Shown in pieces: positions 1-8,852 of a stretch of DNA of 14,854 bases (its first letter is position 1; every line of letters starts with the position of its first letter). A program made the translations under genes and the position numbers. Below the pieces are notes generated by a model that did no database searches, was not told the DNA's origin, and saw only the letters and a list, made by a program, of their open reading frames with translations. The stretch is from Phlegmacium glaucopus. Its lineage: Eukaryota > Basidiomycota > Agaricomycetes > Agaricales > Cortinariaceae. The DNA lies in contig MU130554.1 in assembly GCA_015039465.1 (NCBI GenBank), positions 2,468 through 17,321 of the forward strand, given 5' to 3'.

Positions 1-618
1 GTTGACCCGGAGCCACCGGCACCAGCACCGGCACTTGGTCTAGCAGACGTCTGGACTGATACTGACCCGGAGGAACCTCTCGACACACGTGCACTTGGCC
101 TCGCCGACGTCTGGAGTGATGTCCAGTCTTCTGATGCCGAGGCCTCAACACCGGCACCGGCACATGCCTTGCTTCTGGCAGATAATTGGAGCGACAATGA
201 CGAGCCAGGCGGCCATGAGATTTTTCAGCCTCTAACGCCAATTGCCCTGCTGCTCGCCGATGACTGGGATGAAAATGAAGTTTCCGGCAATGACATGACT
301 TCACCGGCACTGGCACCGGCACCGGACATCCTTCTGGAAAACATGTGCGGTGGGAGTGACCATTCAAGCATAAGGGATAATGGAACAGAATGTAGCGAAT
401 ATACATATGGATCTCAACTCATTGTTTCCCCTTCACGAATTACACTTGACCCCTCTTCATCTGTCCCCCTTGATACGGATGCCTATTGTCCACTATCTGA
501 TAACCTCACTCCGGCTGACACGCCGGTTTCAACCCCACTTCGCACATATGATCCTGAACACTTCGCCTACCTGCAGGATCATTTGTTTGAGGATTCATCT
601 GATGAGGAAGGAGAATGA
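1..618 (+). CDS. Acidic repeat protein, 3' end of an open frame (5' end outside window)
   Basis: The frame is open from base 1 to a TGA at 616-618 (205 codons visible), so the start lies upstream. I do not recognise the family. The visible part is rich in Asp, Glu, Pro and Ala and carries four copies of a motif of the form Ala-Leu-x-Leu-Ala-Asp-x-Trp followed by acidic residues, with the tryptophan codons at 52, 112, 187 and 265. Pro-Ala runs between the copies come from repeated ACCGGCAC octamers (15, 27, 150, 156, 303, 315). The C-terminus is again acidic (LFEDSSDEEGE). No catalytic motif or membrane segment is visible. It resembles a disordered acidic tail rather than an enzyme domain. Because an array of the complementary octamer follows, this could be the end of a transposon-encoded protein, but that is inference. 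Confidence refers to it being coding, not to function. Confidence 0.55.
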   Translation, partial: VDPEPPAPAPALGLADVWTDTDPEEPLDTRALGLADVWSDVQSSDAEASTPAPAHALLLADNWSDNDEPGGHEIFQPLTPIALLLADDWDENEVSGNDMTSPALAPAPDILLENMCGGSDHSSIRDNGTECSEYTYGSQLIVSPSRITLDPSSSVPLDTDAYCPLSDNLTPADTPVSTPLRTYDPEHFAYLQDHLFEDSSDEEGE

Positions 619-746
619 TCTTGACTTGTACATACACCATAACTAGTTAGTTACATTGCGGATAGAATATCTGGACTCAGCCAGGAAGAGTAATTCACAT
701 ATTCCGTATGTCATCCCAGACAGTTCTGAATGCATGTAGGCCCGCA

Positions 747-1000
747 GTGCCGGCTGAGAAAATGTGCCGGTTGAGACATAATGTGCCGGCTCAGATATAA
801 TGTGCCGGTTCAGATATAATGTGCCGGCTCAGATATAATGTGCCGGTTCAGATATAATGTGCCGGTTAAGATATAATGTGCCGCTTCAGACATAATGTGC
901 CGTGTCAGATATAATGTGCCGGTTGGAACATCATCTGCCGGTTTAGACAATCTGCCGGTTCAGACTGCCGGTTCATACTGTCCCGGTTGAGACATTCTCG
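747..1000. repeat. 19-bp minisatellite, consensus GTGCCGGTTCAGATATAAT
   Basis: Units starting with GTGCCGG occur at 747, 764, 783, 802, 821, 840, 859, 878, 897, 916 and (CTGCCGG) 935. From 764 to 935 the period is exactly 19 bp. Variation is mostly C/T at position 8 (GGTT or GGCT) and in the AGATATAAT half. After 935 the units shorten (952, 965, about 981) and decay. No frame is conserved through the array, so it is not coding. The GTGCCGGT core is the reverse complement of the ACCGGCAC octamer repeated in the preceding coding frame. Confidence 0.95.
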
Positions 1001-1515
1001 CTAGGTACTGGCAGTGCTGATTATTCCTTTTAATGCCAGGCTGTCTGGAGTGCTTAATATCAGTCTGTATCACTGGCCATAGCCAGGTCATGAGTATTAC
1101 CATCTGATATCTGTACTCCCATATTTACTGTACATTCCCAGCTTATACCAGCAGTAGCACCGCCAGTCTGGAGTGCCCGTTTATCAGCTCTGGTCATAGC
1201 CGGTTCATATATGTAATGCCGGCTCATCCATAGAGTTGCTGGCCTGTTCATATCCCGGCATTGCCATGTCATGCACTCCTGATCATGCAGTGCCGGTTCA
1301 TACCTTTTGACACCTACTGCCCCTCTCTCTATCCCAGCAGTACAACTCCCTGTTCATCTCAGCAACAGCTGGTTGATCTGAGCATCACCCGGTCATAGAT
1401 GGCCAACTATCACCAGTACAAAAAACTCCCGCCGGCTCATACACCCTACCGAAACACATCGGTGGACAGCACCCAGCCATGCTGATAGACCTGCCCGGCA
1501 TCATCTAGTGCCGTA
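1001..1515. repeat. Degenerate GCCGG(T/C)TCAT-rich tract, no gene
   Basis: No gene is supported here. The stretch carries scattered, non-periodic relatives of the upstream minisatellite: GCCGGTTCAT at about 1199, GCCGGCTCAT at about 1219, GTGCCGGTTCAT at 1290 and GCCGGCTCAT near 1432, plus weaker GGC(C/T)GTTCAT and CCCGGTCAT variants. It reads as an older, decayed extension of the same array. Short open frames in it lack coding character. Confidence 0.6.
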
Positions 1516-1521
1516 GGTATT

Positions 1522-1625
1522 CCGTGAATCCGTATCTTTCGACACAGTGTGTAGATCCAAATATAGAATACCGTATTCCCAGATTCACGGGGCCCCGTGA
1601 ATCCGTATCTTTCGACACAGTGTGT
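1522..1625. repeat. 31-bp perfect direct repeat flanking a 22-bp perfect palindrome
   Basis: The same 31 bases, beginning CCGTGAATCCG and ending ACACAGTGTGT, occur at 1522-1552 and 1595-1625. Between and overlapping the second copy is a perfect palindrome at 1582-1603, GATTCACGGGG joined to CCCCGTGAATC. The left part of the repeat unit (CCGTGAATC) is therefore present in direct and inverted orientation. A recent duplication or an end structure of a mobile element would give this; no flanking target-site duplication was identified. Confidence 0.9.
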
Positions 1626-1756
1626 CCGTTCCGGGAATGGTATCATTTCATACACTGTAGTGTCCCTACCTGGCACTCAAGCAGCTATCTTCCAGACCTA
1701 ATCGCTCCCAAAGACCTCGATGATATTTGATCATCCGTTCACCACAAAATTGATAG

Positions 1757-2514
1757 CATGAGGCGGAGGATATTGAGGACTTCGTCACGATACAAGCTTT
1801 GTTTGGCGGTTGTCCTGGTCTTTGTATATCTGAATTCCCTGGATGGCAGAATGCTTCAGTTTATGATGCAGACATAGGGCGGTGCTTCAAGGAGAGATCC
1901 GATGGAACGACGACGAACATGTCCTCCCAGCATCTGTGATATGTATTTTAAAAAATTTAAAATAAACAAAAAAAGTGAACATACCGACACTAATTGGTAT
2001 CGCTGTCTTTCAAAGTTTCATTGGGCTATGGGTGGCTGTTGATACTGAGAGTAAAAAGAGGTCGGAAATGAGAGGAAGTAATCAGGCCTGTCGAGTGATT
2101 AAGGTCTGTCCAATAAATTGGTTGGATACCTACGATTGAAATTCTGGTGGTATCTTTGGCGACATGAATACCGTGTTCGAGAACGATCAGCCCGGAACTG
2201 CAGGCAATGTCCACAATCAAAGAAGGACTATACGCCAAGGCCAGAACGCAACAAGTGTGAGTATTCGGCCGTTTATCAAGGCAATTTACTCACTAGCTGA
2301 TCCATTCGCAAGCCGTGCTGGTAGCAACATCGACGCGATGTAAGGGTTTCAGAGTCTCTCGACGCGTTAACTCAAGGATTTCTGGTGCTTTTTGGCTTTA
2401 TCTTGGGTAATATGATAAGTACATCTCGCAACTCTGATCTGTAGGATCCGGGACATCAGGAGTCTGGATGTCTTTGGGCTTCTTTATGAAGAGACAAAGA
2501 TATCCAAGACTTAA
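1757..2514 (+). CDS. Unrecognised multi-exon protein (provisional model, 5' end not found)
   Basis: I do not recognise this protein. One set of phased introns joins protein-like open segments: exons 1757-1935, 2016-2103, 2182-2339, 2377-2406 and 2445-2514 total 525 nt, ending in TAA at 2512-2514. The first visible segment includes EDFVTIQALFGGCPG; after the 80-nt intron (1936-2015, with CTAAT branch-like site and TTTCAAAG acceptor) comes FIGLWVAVDTESKKRSEM. The 2104-2181 intron removes an in-frame TGA at 2137. The last two introns are only 37 and 38 nt, short for this kind of fungus, and that part is least certain. The segment at 1757 follows an AG and has no ATG, so at least one upstream exon is missing. 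The alternative is a decayed gene with one nonsense codon. It faces the minus-strand gene that starts at 3720. Confidence 0.33.
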
Positions 2515-2573
2515 AGACACTGCGTCTTTGCCAGGTAAGAACCATGGTCTCGCAAAGACATTGGTCGTCTTTG
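2470..2573. repeat. Cluster of GTCTTTG/CAAAGAC inverted repeats between convergent genes
   Basis: AAAGAC (2513-2518) pairs with GTCTTT (2524-2529) across a 5-nt loop, and CAAAGAC (2553-2559) pairs with GTCTTTG (2567-2573) across a 7-nt loop. A further GTCTTTG lies at 2470-2476. They sit where the two convergent gene candidates end. Confidence 0.5.
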
Positions 2574-2649
2574 AAAGGCCACACGATAGATATGGTAAGG
2601 ATGTATAGCAAGACATGAGAATGTGTAGAAATACTTACATGCGTCGTTG

Positions 2650-3720
2650 TTAGGATTCCCGTGCTCTCTCGTCGTCGTCTAACCCAAGGGCATGCATTGC
2701 TGTGGAGATTGCAATGTTGGCGATAAGTGGAGGATATGGTGGGCGGAGCGTCAGCTGAGGGTCGTCAGGCAGGCTTGTTAATAATTAGACGAAGGATAGA
2801 AGGTACGAAGCTTGTTAGAGGAATACTTACCTTATACGATGAGAGCCAGTCTCCTTCTTTACAACCCAAACCCATCCATGTCGTCAGCACTCTGGCTGAG
2901 TGCCAGAGTCATGCTGCTGGTCCTATAAGTCAGCGTCGAGCTATTGACAAATTGTGGAGACTGGCAAGTACGAAATATAAAATACTACGTCGCGAATGAC
3001 GTACTTTACCTGCAGAACATCCGCCTGCCTCACCGCTGCTCCCATGCCTTCAATGTCGAACGCTGCACCGGTGGAGGTCGTAGTTAAGGAATATCTCGTA
3101 GGCGTGTCCCTAATGGTATAGACGAGTTGCTGAGGGTTGTAGCAATAGTGCAGGTCTGTAAATACCATGGCATGTGCTGCGAAGAATGCCTCCTGGGAAG
3201 GTTGAACGTGGGGCTGGGTCATCGTGAAATTGGGTGACTAATCAGCGTGGAGGTGACATATAGGTGTCAGCTACGATTTGAGGCTGTTACGACGAAGAAA
3301 TAAAAGTAAGACTACAATTTAGATAGGAGAAAAGCCCAGTACTCACCCTGTGTCGTAGAACCTGCTCTCTGGCTTCCACCCCAATCCTTAGCCTTCCATA
3401 TTTGAGGCATGCACGCATGCGCCACGTCTGTCGTAGGTAGCCATGACGGTGAAGAGTCTCGTCCTCGCTGGTTAAGCTGTCGTCCTGTAGTCTGTCGATA
3501 CGGTAAATTAATACTTTCCACCGAAATTTGAAGTCAATTTCACCTTGAAAGAGAGCAACAGCGGTGTCGAAATTTGCCACACAAGCGATCTGGAGGGTTG
3601 TAATGGAGCCCTGGAAGAGGGAAAAGACGAGGAGCAGGAGTGGCGGATGAGATCGATGAGAGTTGATCTTATCTCAGCTGAGAATAGAGTCGAGCTAGAT
3701 AAACGACGACGGCGAATCAT
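2650..3720 (-). CDS. Unrecognised multi-exon protein (provisional model, splicing uncertain)
   Basis: Not recognised. Minus-strand splice signals are good: GTGAGT at about 3345-3350, GTACGT at 3004, GTAAGT at 2830 and another GTAAGT at 2638. The best coding core runs from ATG 3222: exon 3005-3222 (MTQPHVQPSQEAFFAAHAMV and onward), exon 2831-2891 (including MGLGCKEGDWLSSYK) and exon 2650-2754 (PPYPPLIANIAISTAMHALG, ending DDERARES and TAA), 384 nt or 127 aa. An alternative uses the GTAAAG donor at 3009 with acceptor 2961 and stops at 2859. Upstream open segments (ATG 3720, and a stretch with SWLPTTDVAHACMPQIW near 3400-3460) could be earlier exons, but their phase does not join the core without a long intron. 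A TATATAAT at 3736-3743 is too close to ATG 3720 for that to be the usual start. Either the 5' end is different or the gene is damaged. Confidence 0.35.
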
Positions 3721-3724
3721 TTAT

Positions 3725-4550
3725 GAAGTCAGACCATTATATATCGCTGTCGCCCTATCTCTCTCCCAAAAAGACATAGGATAATATTGGTCTGGCTATG
3801 GGAGACGCAAAAACTGTTGGCTAGTAATCATGGATTCTATTCTAAGCGAACTTGAACGCGAGGAACGAACATTTTGTCCACGTGGGAGTTGTGACGTGAC
3901 CAGCTCTTCCTTCAAACATAGGACTAGATCTCGTCATCTGATCATTCTTTTCGCCCGCCTTCCACTTCCCTTTTTCGCAGAATTTATCTTCACTCAAATA
4001 ATTCCCGTTAAATTTTCACCTTACCGAATCTGTTTTCTGTTTATCTCTTCTATCCCGGATTCTGCTATACTGATCAGGCCGACCCGCCTCACAGCTCACC
4101 TTAGATCAAAATTTCCATAGGCCAGGACCTTTGTTTCGGTCGAAAAATCCTTTGGGTTTTTGCCAACCTCTACTGCCACTGTCCTTAATGATTATTATTC
4201 ATTCTCACTGATCTGGGAGATCAGTTTCTTTCTTCGTTAACATAACCTTCGACTACATAGACTCACCTTCTTGCACATCTTAGCCACCTTGTTGGTCCTT
4301 TCACCTTAACCACATGCAGTGTGACCCCACGTGTAAAAGACGTGCTAGAGGCAGTCTGTACGGAAACCTTGCTGTTATCGTGCGGTCAGGATCATGGCCT
4401 ACACGAAGTGCAATATATACCTGGAGGCCGCAAATATTACTTACGCATAATGGCCTGGTCGTTTCTTCCGCGTATCTTCAGCTTCAGGTACGAGAATGGT
4501 AATGTTTGTCTTCTCATTTCAATAATTTTCTCTCCGCTAGTCGCTCTGGC
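3725..4550. other. Pyrimidine-rich non-coding leader/promoter region
   Basis: No gene is convincing. On the plus strand 3940-4310 is rich in C and T, as often seen upstream of fungal genes. A small frame from ATG 3830 to 4120 becomes merely CT-rich sequence and is not believed. ATTATATA at 3736-3743 reads as TATATAAT on the minus strand, a possible TATA box for the minus-strand gene. A 7-bp hairpin, CTGATCT with AGATCAG, lies at 4208-4224. A possible 5' exon of the RNase H gene ends before a 53-nt intron-like segment (4488-4540, GTACGA..CCGCTAG). Confidence 0.45.
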
Positions 4551-4554
4551 AGCG

Positions 4555-5882
4555 ATGGCCTTGGTCATCCAAGTTCTAAGTCTGACACTGAGTCACCGCC
4601 TGCCTAACAGCCATCCCCTGCCGAATCGTTGCCTGCCCCACCACCGCCCCCTATTACCGGCTCAAGTGTAGCAAGGCAGTCTGACTCCGGGCTCCCCAAT
4701 GACACTGGCGACGCCCCAAACGTGTCTCCCGAATCTAACCTCCCTGATTTTGGCCCTGAAATCCCCAATAACATCGTCGGAGCCTTTAACGAGCCTCCCG
4801 AATCCACCCTCGCTGATTTTACCCCTGAAATCCCCAATGACATCGTCGAGGCCCTTAACGAGTCTCCCGAATATGATCCTGCTGATTCCACCTCAGAAAT
4901 CCCCAATGACATCGTCGAAGCCCTTGACGAGCCTCCCAAATCCGATCTCGCTGATTCTGCCTCCGAAATCCTGGATGACATCGTCAAAGCCCTCAACAAG
5001 TCTGCCGAATACAACTTCGCTGAGTCACCGCCTGCCTCACCGCCATCTCTAGTCAACTCAAGTATCGAGGCCGTTCTATCAAGGCAGTCCGACACCGGGT
5101 TGTCGCCTGATTTGCTGTCACCTATTACAATCTATGAGTCTCTTGAACCCAACCTCAATATCAGCCAGGTGTCGTTGTTGATACGGTCGGCACGCGAGGC
5201 CGGCAACAAAAGCGCTCTCAAACAGGTCAAGGCTTTTTTCAAAAAGGCAGTACGAACAGTGCGGAAGAAACAGACTCCAGCACAGATATACATCGTAGAT
5301 AATTGGGACAGCCATTCGTCGCGATCCCGCCGCTCCTCAACCTTTTCTCTCCTTCCCACCCCCTATCTCCCATCGCGGCTCGCGCAATCCTCTTCCATAT
5401 CTTCACCCCCCCCTAAGATCTTCGTAGATGCGTCGGCCTATGGGATCGGTTTCATCCTCGACGACCGCTGGCTCGCATGGACCTTCACCCCGAACCATCC
5501 GAATATTCTTCTTGGGTCTGACGGCAATATCGACATGTCCTGGGCTGAGCTCATCGCCGTTGAGCTCGGCATCCTCTCGCTGCTCTCAAGTGGATATCGG
5601 GATATGAAGGTACTGGTGAGGTCGGATAATAAGGGCGTAGTCAAGGCATTGAGGAAGGGGAGGTGGACGTCGAACAATGGACTCGATATCATTCTAGCGA
5701 GGATCCTTGATCTGTGCGAGGAGGCAAGGCTGGAATTGGAGGTGGATTTGATTCCGGGGAAGGAGAACCCTGCGGATGGTCCATCTCGTGGAGAGTATCC
5801 TCCTATGGATGCGATGTTAGATCATAACCCTCCCATTCCTCAACATTTGCAAGGGGTAGTAATCCAGGTTAATGCGGCTTAA
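4555..5882 (+). CDS. Tandem-repeat protein with C-terminal retroelement-type RNase H domain
   Basis: RNase H domains cut the RNA strand of RNA-DNA hybrids; this type comes from reverse-transcribing elements and also occurs as separate genes in basidiomycetes. The four acidic positions are visible: Asp in FVDASAYG (5427), Glu in SWAELIAVE (5547), Asp in RSDNKG (5625) and Asp in NPADGPSRG (5775). Ahead of the domain lie a poly-Pro stretch, four 23-residue acidic repeats (4728-5003) and a basic segment with KKAVRTVRKKQ. No reverse transcriptase or integrase is present. The model starts at ATG 4555 with a 47-nt intron (4564-4610, GTCATC..TAACAG) and gives 426 aa. Read without that intron, the frame has a TAA at 4605-4607 and no ATG before the repeats, so the gene would be broken. 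The weak donor keeps this open. It is probably a retrotransposon remnant or domesticated fragment; the DIRS/Ngaro-like resemblance of the RNase H is my impression only. Confidence 0.75.
4728..5015 (+). repeat. 69-bp in-frame tandem repeat, four full copies plus a partial
   Basis: Copies begin at 4728, 4797, 4866 and 4935, with a partial fifth from 5004. Each encodes 23 residues of the form Pro-Glu-Ser-x-Leu-Ala-Asp-Phe-x-Pro-Glu-Ile-Pro-Asn-Asp-Ile-Val-Glu-Ala plus Leu-Asn-Glu. Frame is kept in all copies and most differences are single substitutions, consistent with expansion while translated. Confidence 0.93.
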
Positions 5883-5967
5883 GCTTCACTTGGCCGCACT
5901 TGATGTTCATTGATTCTGTCGTTGAAAGTGTCGTATTAGTTAGCCTATGTAAAGTTATATCTTACCG

Positions 5968-6394
5968 ATGCCTTTTTCCGTTGTTTTTTTTTCCGCCCAG
6001 AATCATCATGTGGCTTCTCGAAACGCGTCGAATCTGGCATTTAATTCAAGAGAACGCGTCAAAAATGATAATTTAGTGTTCAACGCCATGGCTGCTCTGG
6101 CTCTCTCGCCTACAAAGCCCACTTTAGTAAGTTTAACTTATTCACTGTACTCACCTTGCTCAATGTGTCTAAAATGAAATATAGTTTATGTTAGTACCGT
6201 CAAGACAGATCCTAGCGCACTTGACCTTCGAAGCAGGTACCTTTTCCGAGAATCATCATCTCGCATCTTGTATACTAGTAGCGGAGTGGTTTGAAGCTTT
6301 CAGTAGCTTACGCTCTCGCACTTCTTTCTATCTTTTGATCTCAGTTGCTCTCGTCGGCGCATACAACCCGGAAACCCCGTCTCACACATTTTGA
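5968..6394 (+). CDS. Small two-exon hypothetical protein
   Basis: Not recognised. An open frame from ATG 5968 (or internal ATG 6088, MAALALSPTKPTL) runs to a GTAAGT donor at 6127; a 58-nt intron (6127-6184, ending ATATAG) rejoins the same frame, phase 0, with FMLVPSRQILAHLTFEA and continues to TGA at 6392-6394, giving 122 or 82 residues. A hydrophobic stretch, FYLLISVALVGAY, lies near the C-terminus. A short motif recurs: QNHHVASR in exon 1 and ENHHLASC in exon 2, and the DNA around both copies shares TTTTCCG and AGAATCATCAT, so part may be an internal duplication. A second in-frame intron from GTACCT at about 6238 is possible. No domain supports it; it could be chance open sequence downstream of the RNase H gene. 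Confidence 0.27.
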
Positions 6395-8205
6395 GCCTCC
6401 ATTGCGATTACCTGAATTTTGGTTAGTTTTGTTTTGTGTTTTTGTTTTTAGGGGTTTCTTCGTCTCGTTTCCGCGCCTAGGTTCTCGCTCTGTTCATCAC
6501 CAGTGATGTGAAGAATGTCGGACGTTTATATTTAATGTAAATTGTAGAATCACCGACGTAATATTGAAGTTCGAACATGGAGAAATTAGAATTGGCAGAT
6601 GACCAAGGTAGACATATAATATATCGACAGAGCTACTGGCACTCAACCAGTCGTCTAATCTTGCACAAGTTAAAAAGAAAAGCTCCTTATACTACTAACA
6701 ATTTAGTTTCAAAAAATTATTATTCTGAGTAATGTACATCGACCATTATCACCATGTTCCTTCAACTGGGCTTTCAAGCATCATTATCAAGCCTCAGTGG
6801 CTCAGAGTCAGGGCTCAATGACTCTGGGAATGAACCTCGGGGCACAGATAAACGCCGTGGCGTCGCGTGCAGAGGTGCAGTGCTGCTTTGGGTGAGAAGA
6901 CATTTTATGTAATTCAACCTGCGAGCTATGAGGAAAGAGGAAATAACAATACAAAGTTCCTGTCAGAGGCTCAGAGACTCAGACTTATTGATTTATGATA
7001 TTATAGTTGAGCGCTCGCGAACTTGATTTTTTGATCTATCTTACGAGTGACGATATATGCCAAGATATTTGACTTGGGCGCCGGAGGTATCTCAGTTCAC
7101 GCCGCGTTAATGCAAACATGTGATTTCTGTCCTTGTGCATATCATTACCTTTGAAATGAGAAATAGTAGATAATCAATACCAGGCGCCTAATATAAACCT
7201 GATTTCCGCTGTCTATCGCCGATGCTGCCAGTCCATATATGGTGCATTATTCAACCATAAATTGAACGGGGCTCCCTTGTTACACGGACGTCGGATACAG
7301 GGCAGACGTGAGAGTTATTACAGAGTTGTTCTGAGTTTTTACTATTGAGAACTCGGTCTTATATCAACTTGCCGCGCTCGGCCTGGTTGGCATCTATTGG
7401 TGCGGGTTTAGCCGGTCGCCTTCTGAATAGTCCTCGGATCTCGGACTGAAGGCAAATTTATTTCAAACTCAACAGAAGTGCCGACATTTGGCTCTGCCGT
7501 CTTTCATTCTACCAAATCTCTCAAAACCAACAGGCGTCATATACAGAGCCCTAGGAGTTCAGTTAGAAAGCTTCTAGTGGATTGGAGGAGCACCGACAAC
7601 TTCCATCCAATAAGAGTCTTGGCGTTACAATGGATATGCAGGTAAGTGAGCTTCCTAATAGTATCGTAAGATATCTGTTCAGCGATTGATCTGACGGGAC
7701 TCGGATCTGTCATGCTGAAGGCAACGGCCCACTAAAACCAGTTGGAACAAAGAAGTTCTGCGCGCTGATGGGGTATCTTGATTCTTGCAATATTAGCAGG
7801 AGATTTACTACGAAGCAAAGGCTTTTCCCGATCAGTGAGGACATGGGGAACAGTCAAAGACTCAAACCCACTCAAATCGCAAAGATTCATAGAAGCCTCC
7901 AGCGTCAACTGATGACGAACGCTTATGGGATTATCGAATTATTCTCTCTGGGATGGACTCGATGACTTTGTGACCCTCATATTTAAGCGATATGGAGGTG
8001 GGGCTTTGTTTCCATATATACCCATAACTCAAAGCAGTAGAGAGTCAAGTCCCGGTAGATTGACCAGGGGAACCAAACGGAAAGAAGGCTAGTATGTGAA
8101 ACTGCTTGTACGCGGCAACCATGGAATTCAATAAGGATAAGTTATGTACTCCGGGAGAAGCCTGATATTTCTATGAATAAGGACGCCGTGACTCTTTTAC
8201 TTAAA
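6395..8205. other. Gene-poor stretch with only isolated splice-like signals
   Basis: No gene can be supported. Features seen: an 8-bp inverted repeat at 6803-6826 (CAGAGTCA..TGACTCTG); an ATGGATATGCAG followed by GTAAGT at 7630-7647 that reads into a stop at the next acceptor; and opposite-strand open segments across about 7720-7965 with no recognisable domain. A CCATATATACCC near 8010 looks like a TATA element without a credible gene after it. The sequence may contain decayed exons, but frames break too often to model. Confidence 0.5.
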
Positions 8206-8488
8206 TCCCTTCCTCAATTCGAAAATTTGGCATGGCTGATGAAATCAATGAGAATTTAAATGTATAGAAAGTTGCACAAGTCATCTCGATTGGTAACTCA
8301 CCTTGTCAGTTTTGAGCTGCTTGACTTACTTTAATTGATCTATTCCGGCTATCTTAGCACCAGGATGAGCGGCGGCTAACCCGATTATCCTAAAAATATC
8401 CCAAGAAGAAAGATAGTTTGCATGATTTTATGCGAACTTGGCTTACGGACAGCAAGTCATTTCAAATGGCGACATTCGACCCATCGAC
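8206..8488 (-). pseudogene. Decayed gene resembling a class I SAM-dependent methyltransferase
   Basis: On the minus strand, exon 8447-8488 (after CCATAG) is followed by a GTAAGC donor, a 57-nt intron (8390-8446) and a 60-nt exon (8330-8389) bounded by TTTTAG and GTAAGT. Spliced, it reads EMTCCP joined to IIGLAAAHPGAKIAGID. This has the layout of methyltransferase motif I and the following strand ending in Gly-x-Asp, except that the glycines expected in the SAM loop are Thr and Cys. Further on, 8206-8235 reads MPNFRIEEGI, like the third strand of the same fold. Between them the direct frame has a TAA, the downstream phase does not match, and upstream frames hold several stops. I infer a dead methyltransferase, divergent from the terpene synthase and possibly once its tailoring partner. 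The family call is tentative; chance resemblance is possible. Confidence 0.33.
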
Positions 8489-8809
8489 CTATGGAAAAAT
8501 AATCATCCCTATAGGGACCATTCTTATCCTACCGTCCGAAAACTGCCTACAAGGTATTTTTCGATTGAATATGGTTTCTGCCATTATATGGTTGCTGAGT
8601 TTATCGACTCAAACTACTGGCGATGGATTGGACAATGCCGGTCATTTGTTGTCTTCATCGGGGATTGAATCTGCAACTATTTCGTTTGTGGAGAAGTTGT
8701 TCTAAGGGAGAATTGGTTAGCTTTGACAAAAATTCGTGACAGTTGCAAGCGCGCAGATTAGAATAAGTGACAGGTTTTATGATGTGAGATAAGCCTGTTC
8801 GCTGAAAAG

Positions 8810-8817
8810 TATATATA
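8810..8817 (+). promoter_or_regulatory. TATA box of the terpene synthase gene
   Basis: TATATATA lies 36-43 nt before the ATG at 8853. This spacing would give a very short 5' leader, and no other start codon lies between, so it supports the chosen start. Confidence 0.6.
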
Positions 8818-8852
8818 GGGCATGAAATACTCGCTGAAAACTCACTACATCT

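Noticed and set aside
1060..1272. Minus-strand open frame in the GCCGG-rich tract
   Set aside because: It is built from decayed repeat units and has no coding character.
2727..2999. Plus-strand open frame opposite the minus-strand gene candidate
   Set aside because: The minus strand has the splice signals and the better amino-acid composition; this looks like its shadow.
3830..4120. Plus-strand open frame beginning MDSILSELEREER
   Set aside because: After about 25 codons it becomes generic CT-rich sequence with no domain; more likely a promoter or leader region.
4604..5095. Minus-strand open frame across the 69-bp repeats
   Set aside because: A by-product of the periodic composition of the plus-strand repeat; the plus-strand frame leads into a recognisable RNase H domain.
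6803..6826. 8-bp inverted repeat containing GAGTCA/TGACTC, like a Gcn4-type site
   Set aside because: No gene is close enough to be controlled by it, and a single short hairpin in 15 kb is expected by chance.
7381..7441. Plus-strand frame reading ASIGAGLAGRLL, like a dinucleotide-binding motif
   Set aside because: The frame ends in TGA within a few codons, the flanking residues do not fit a flavoenzyme start, and no further motif follows.
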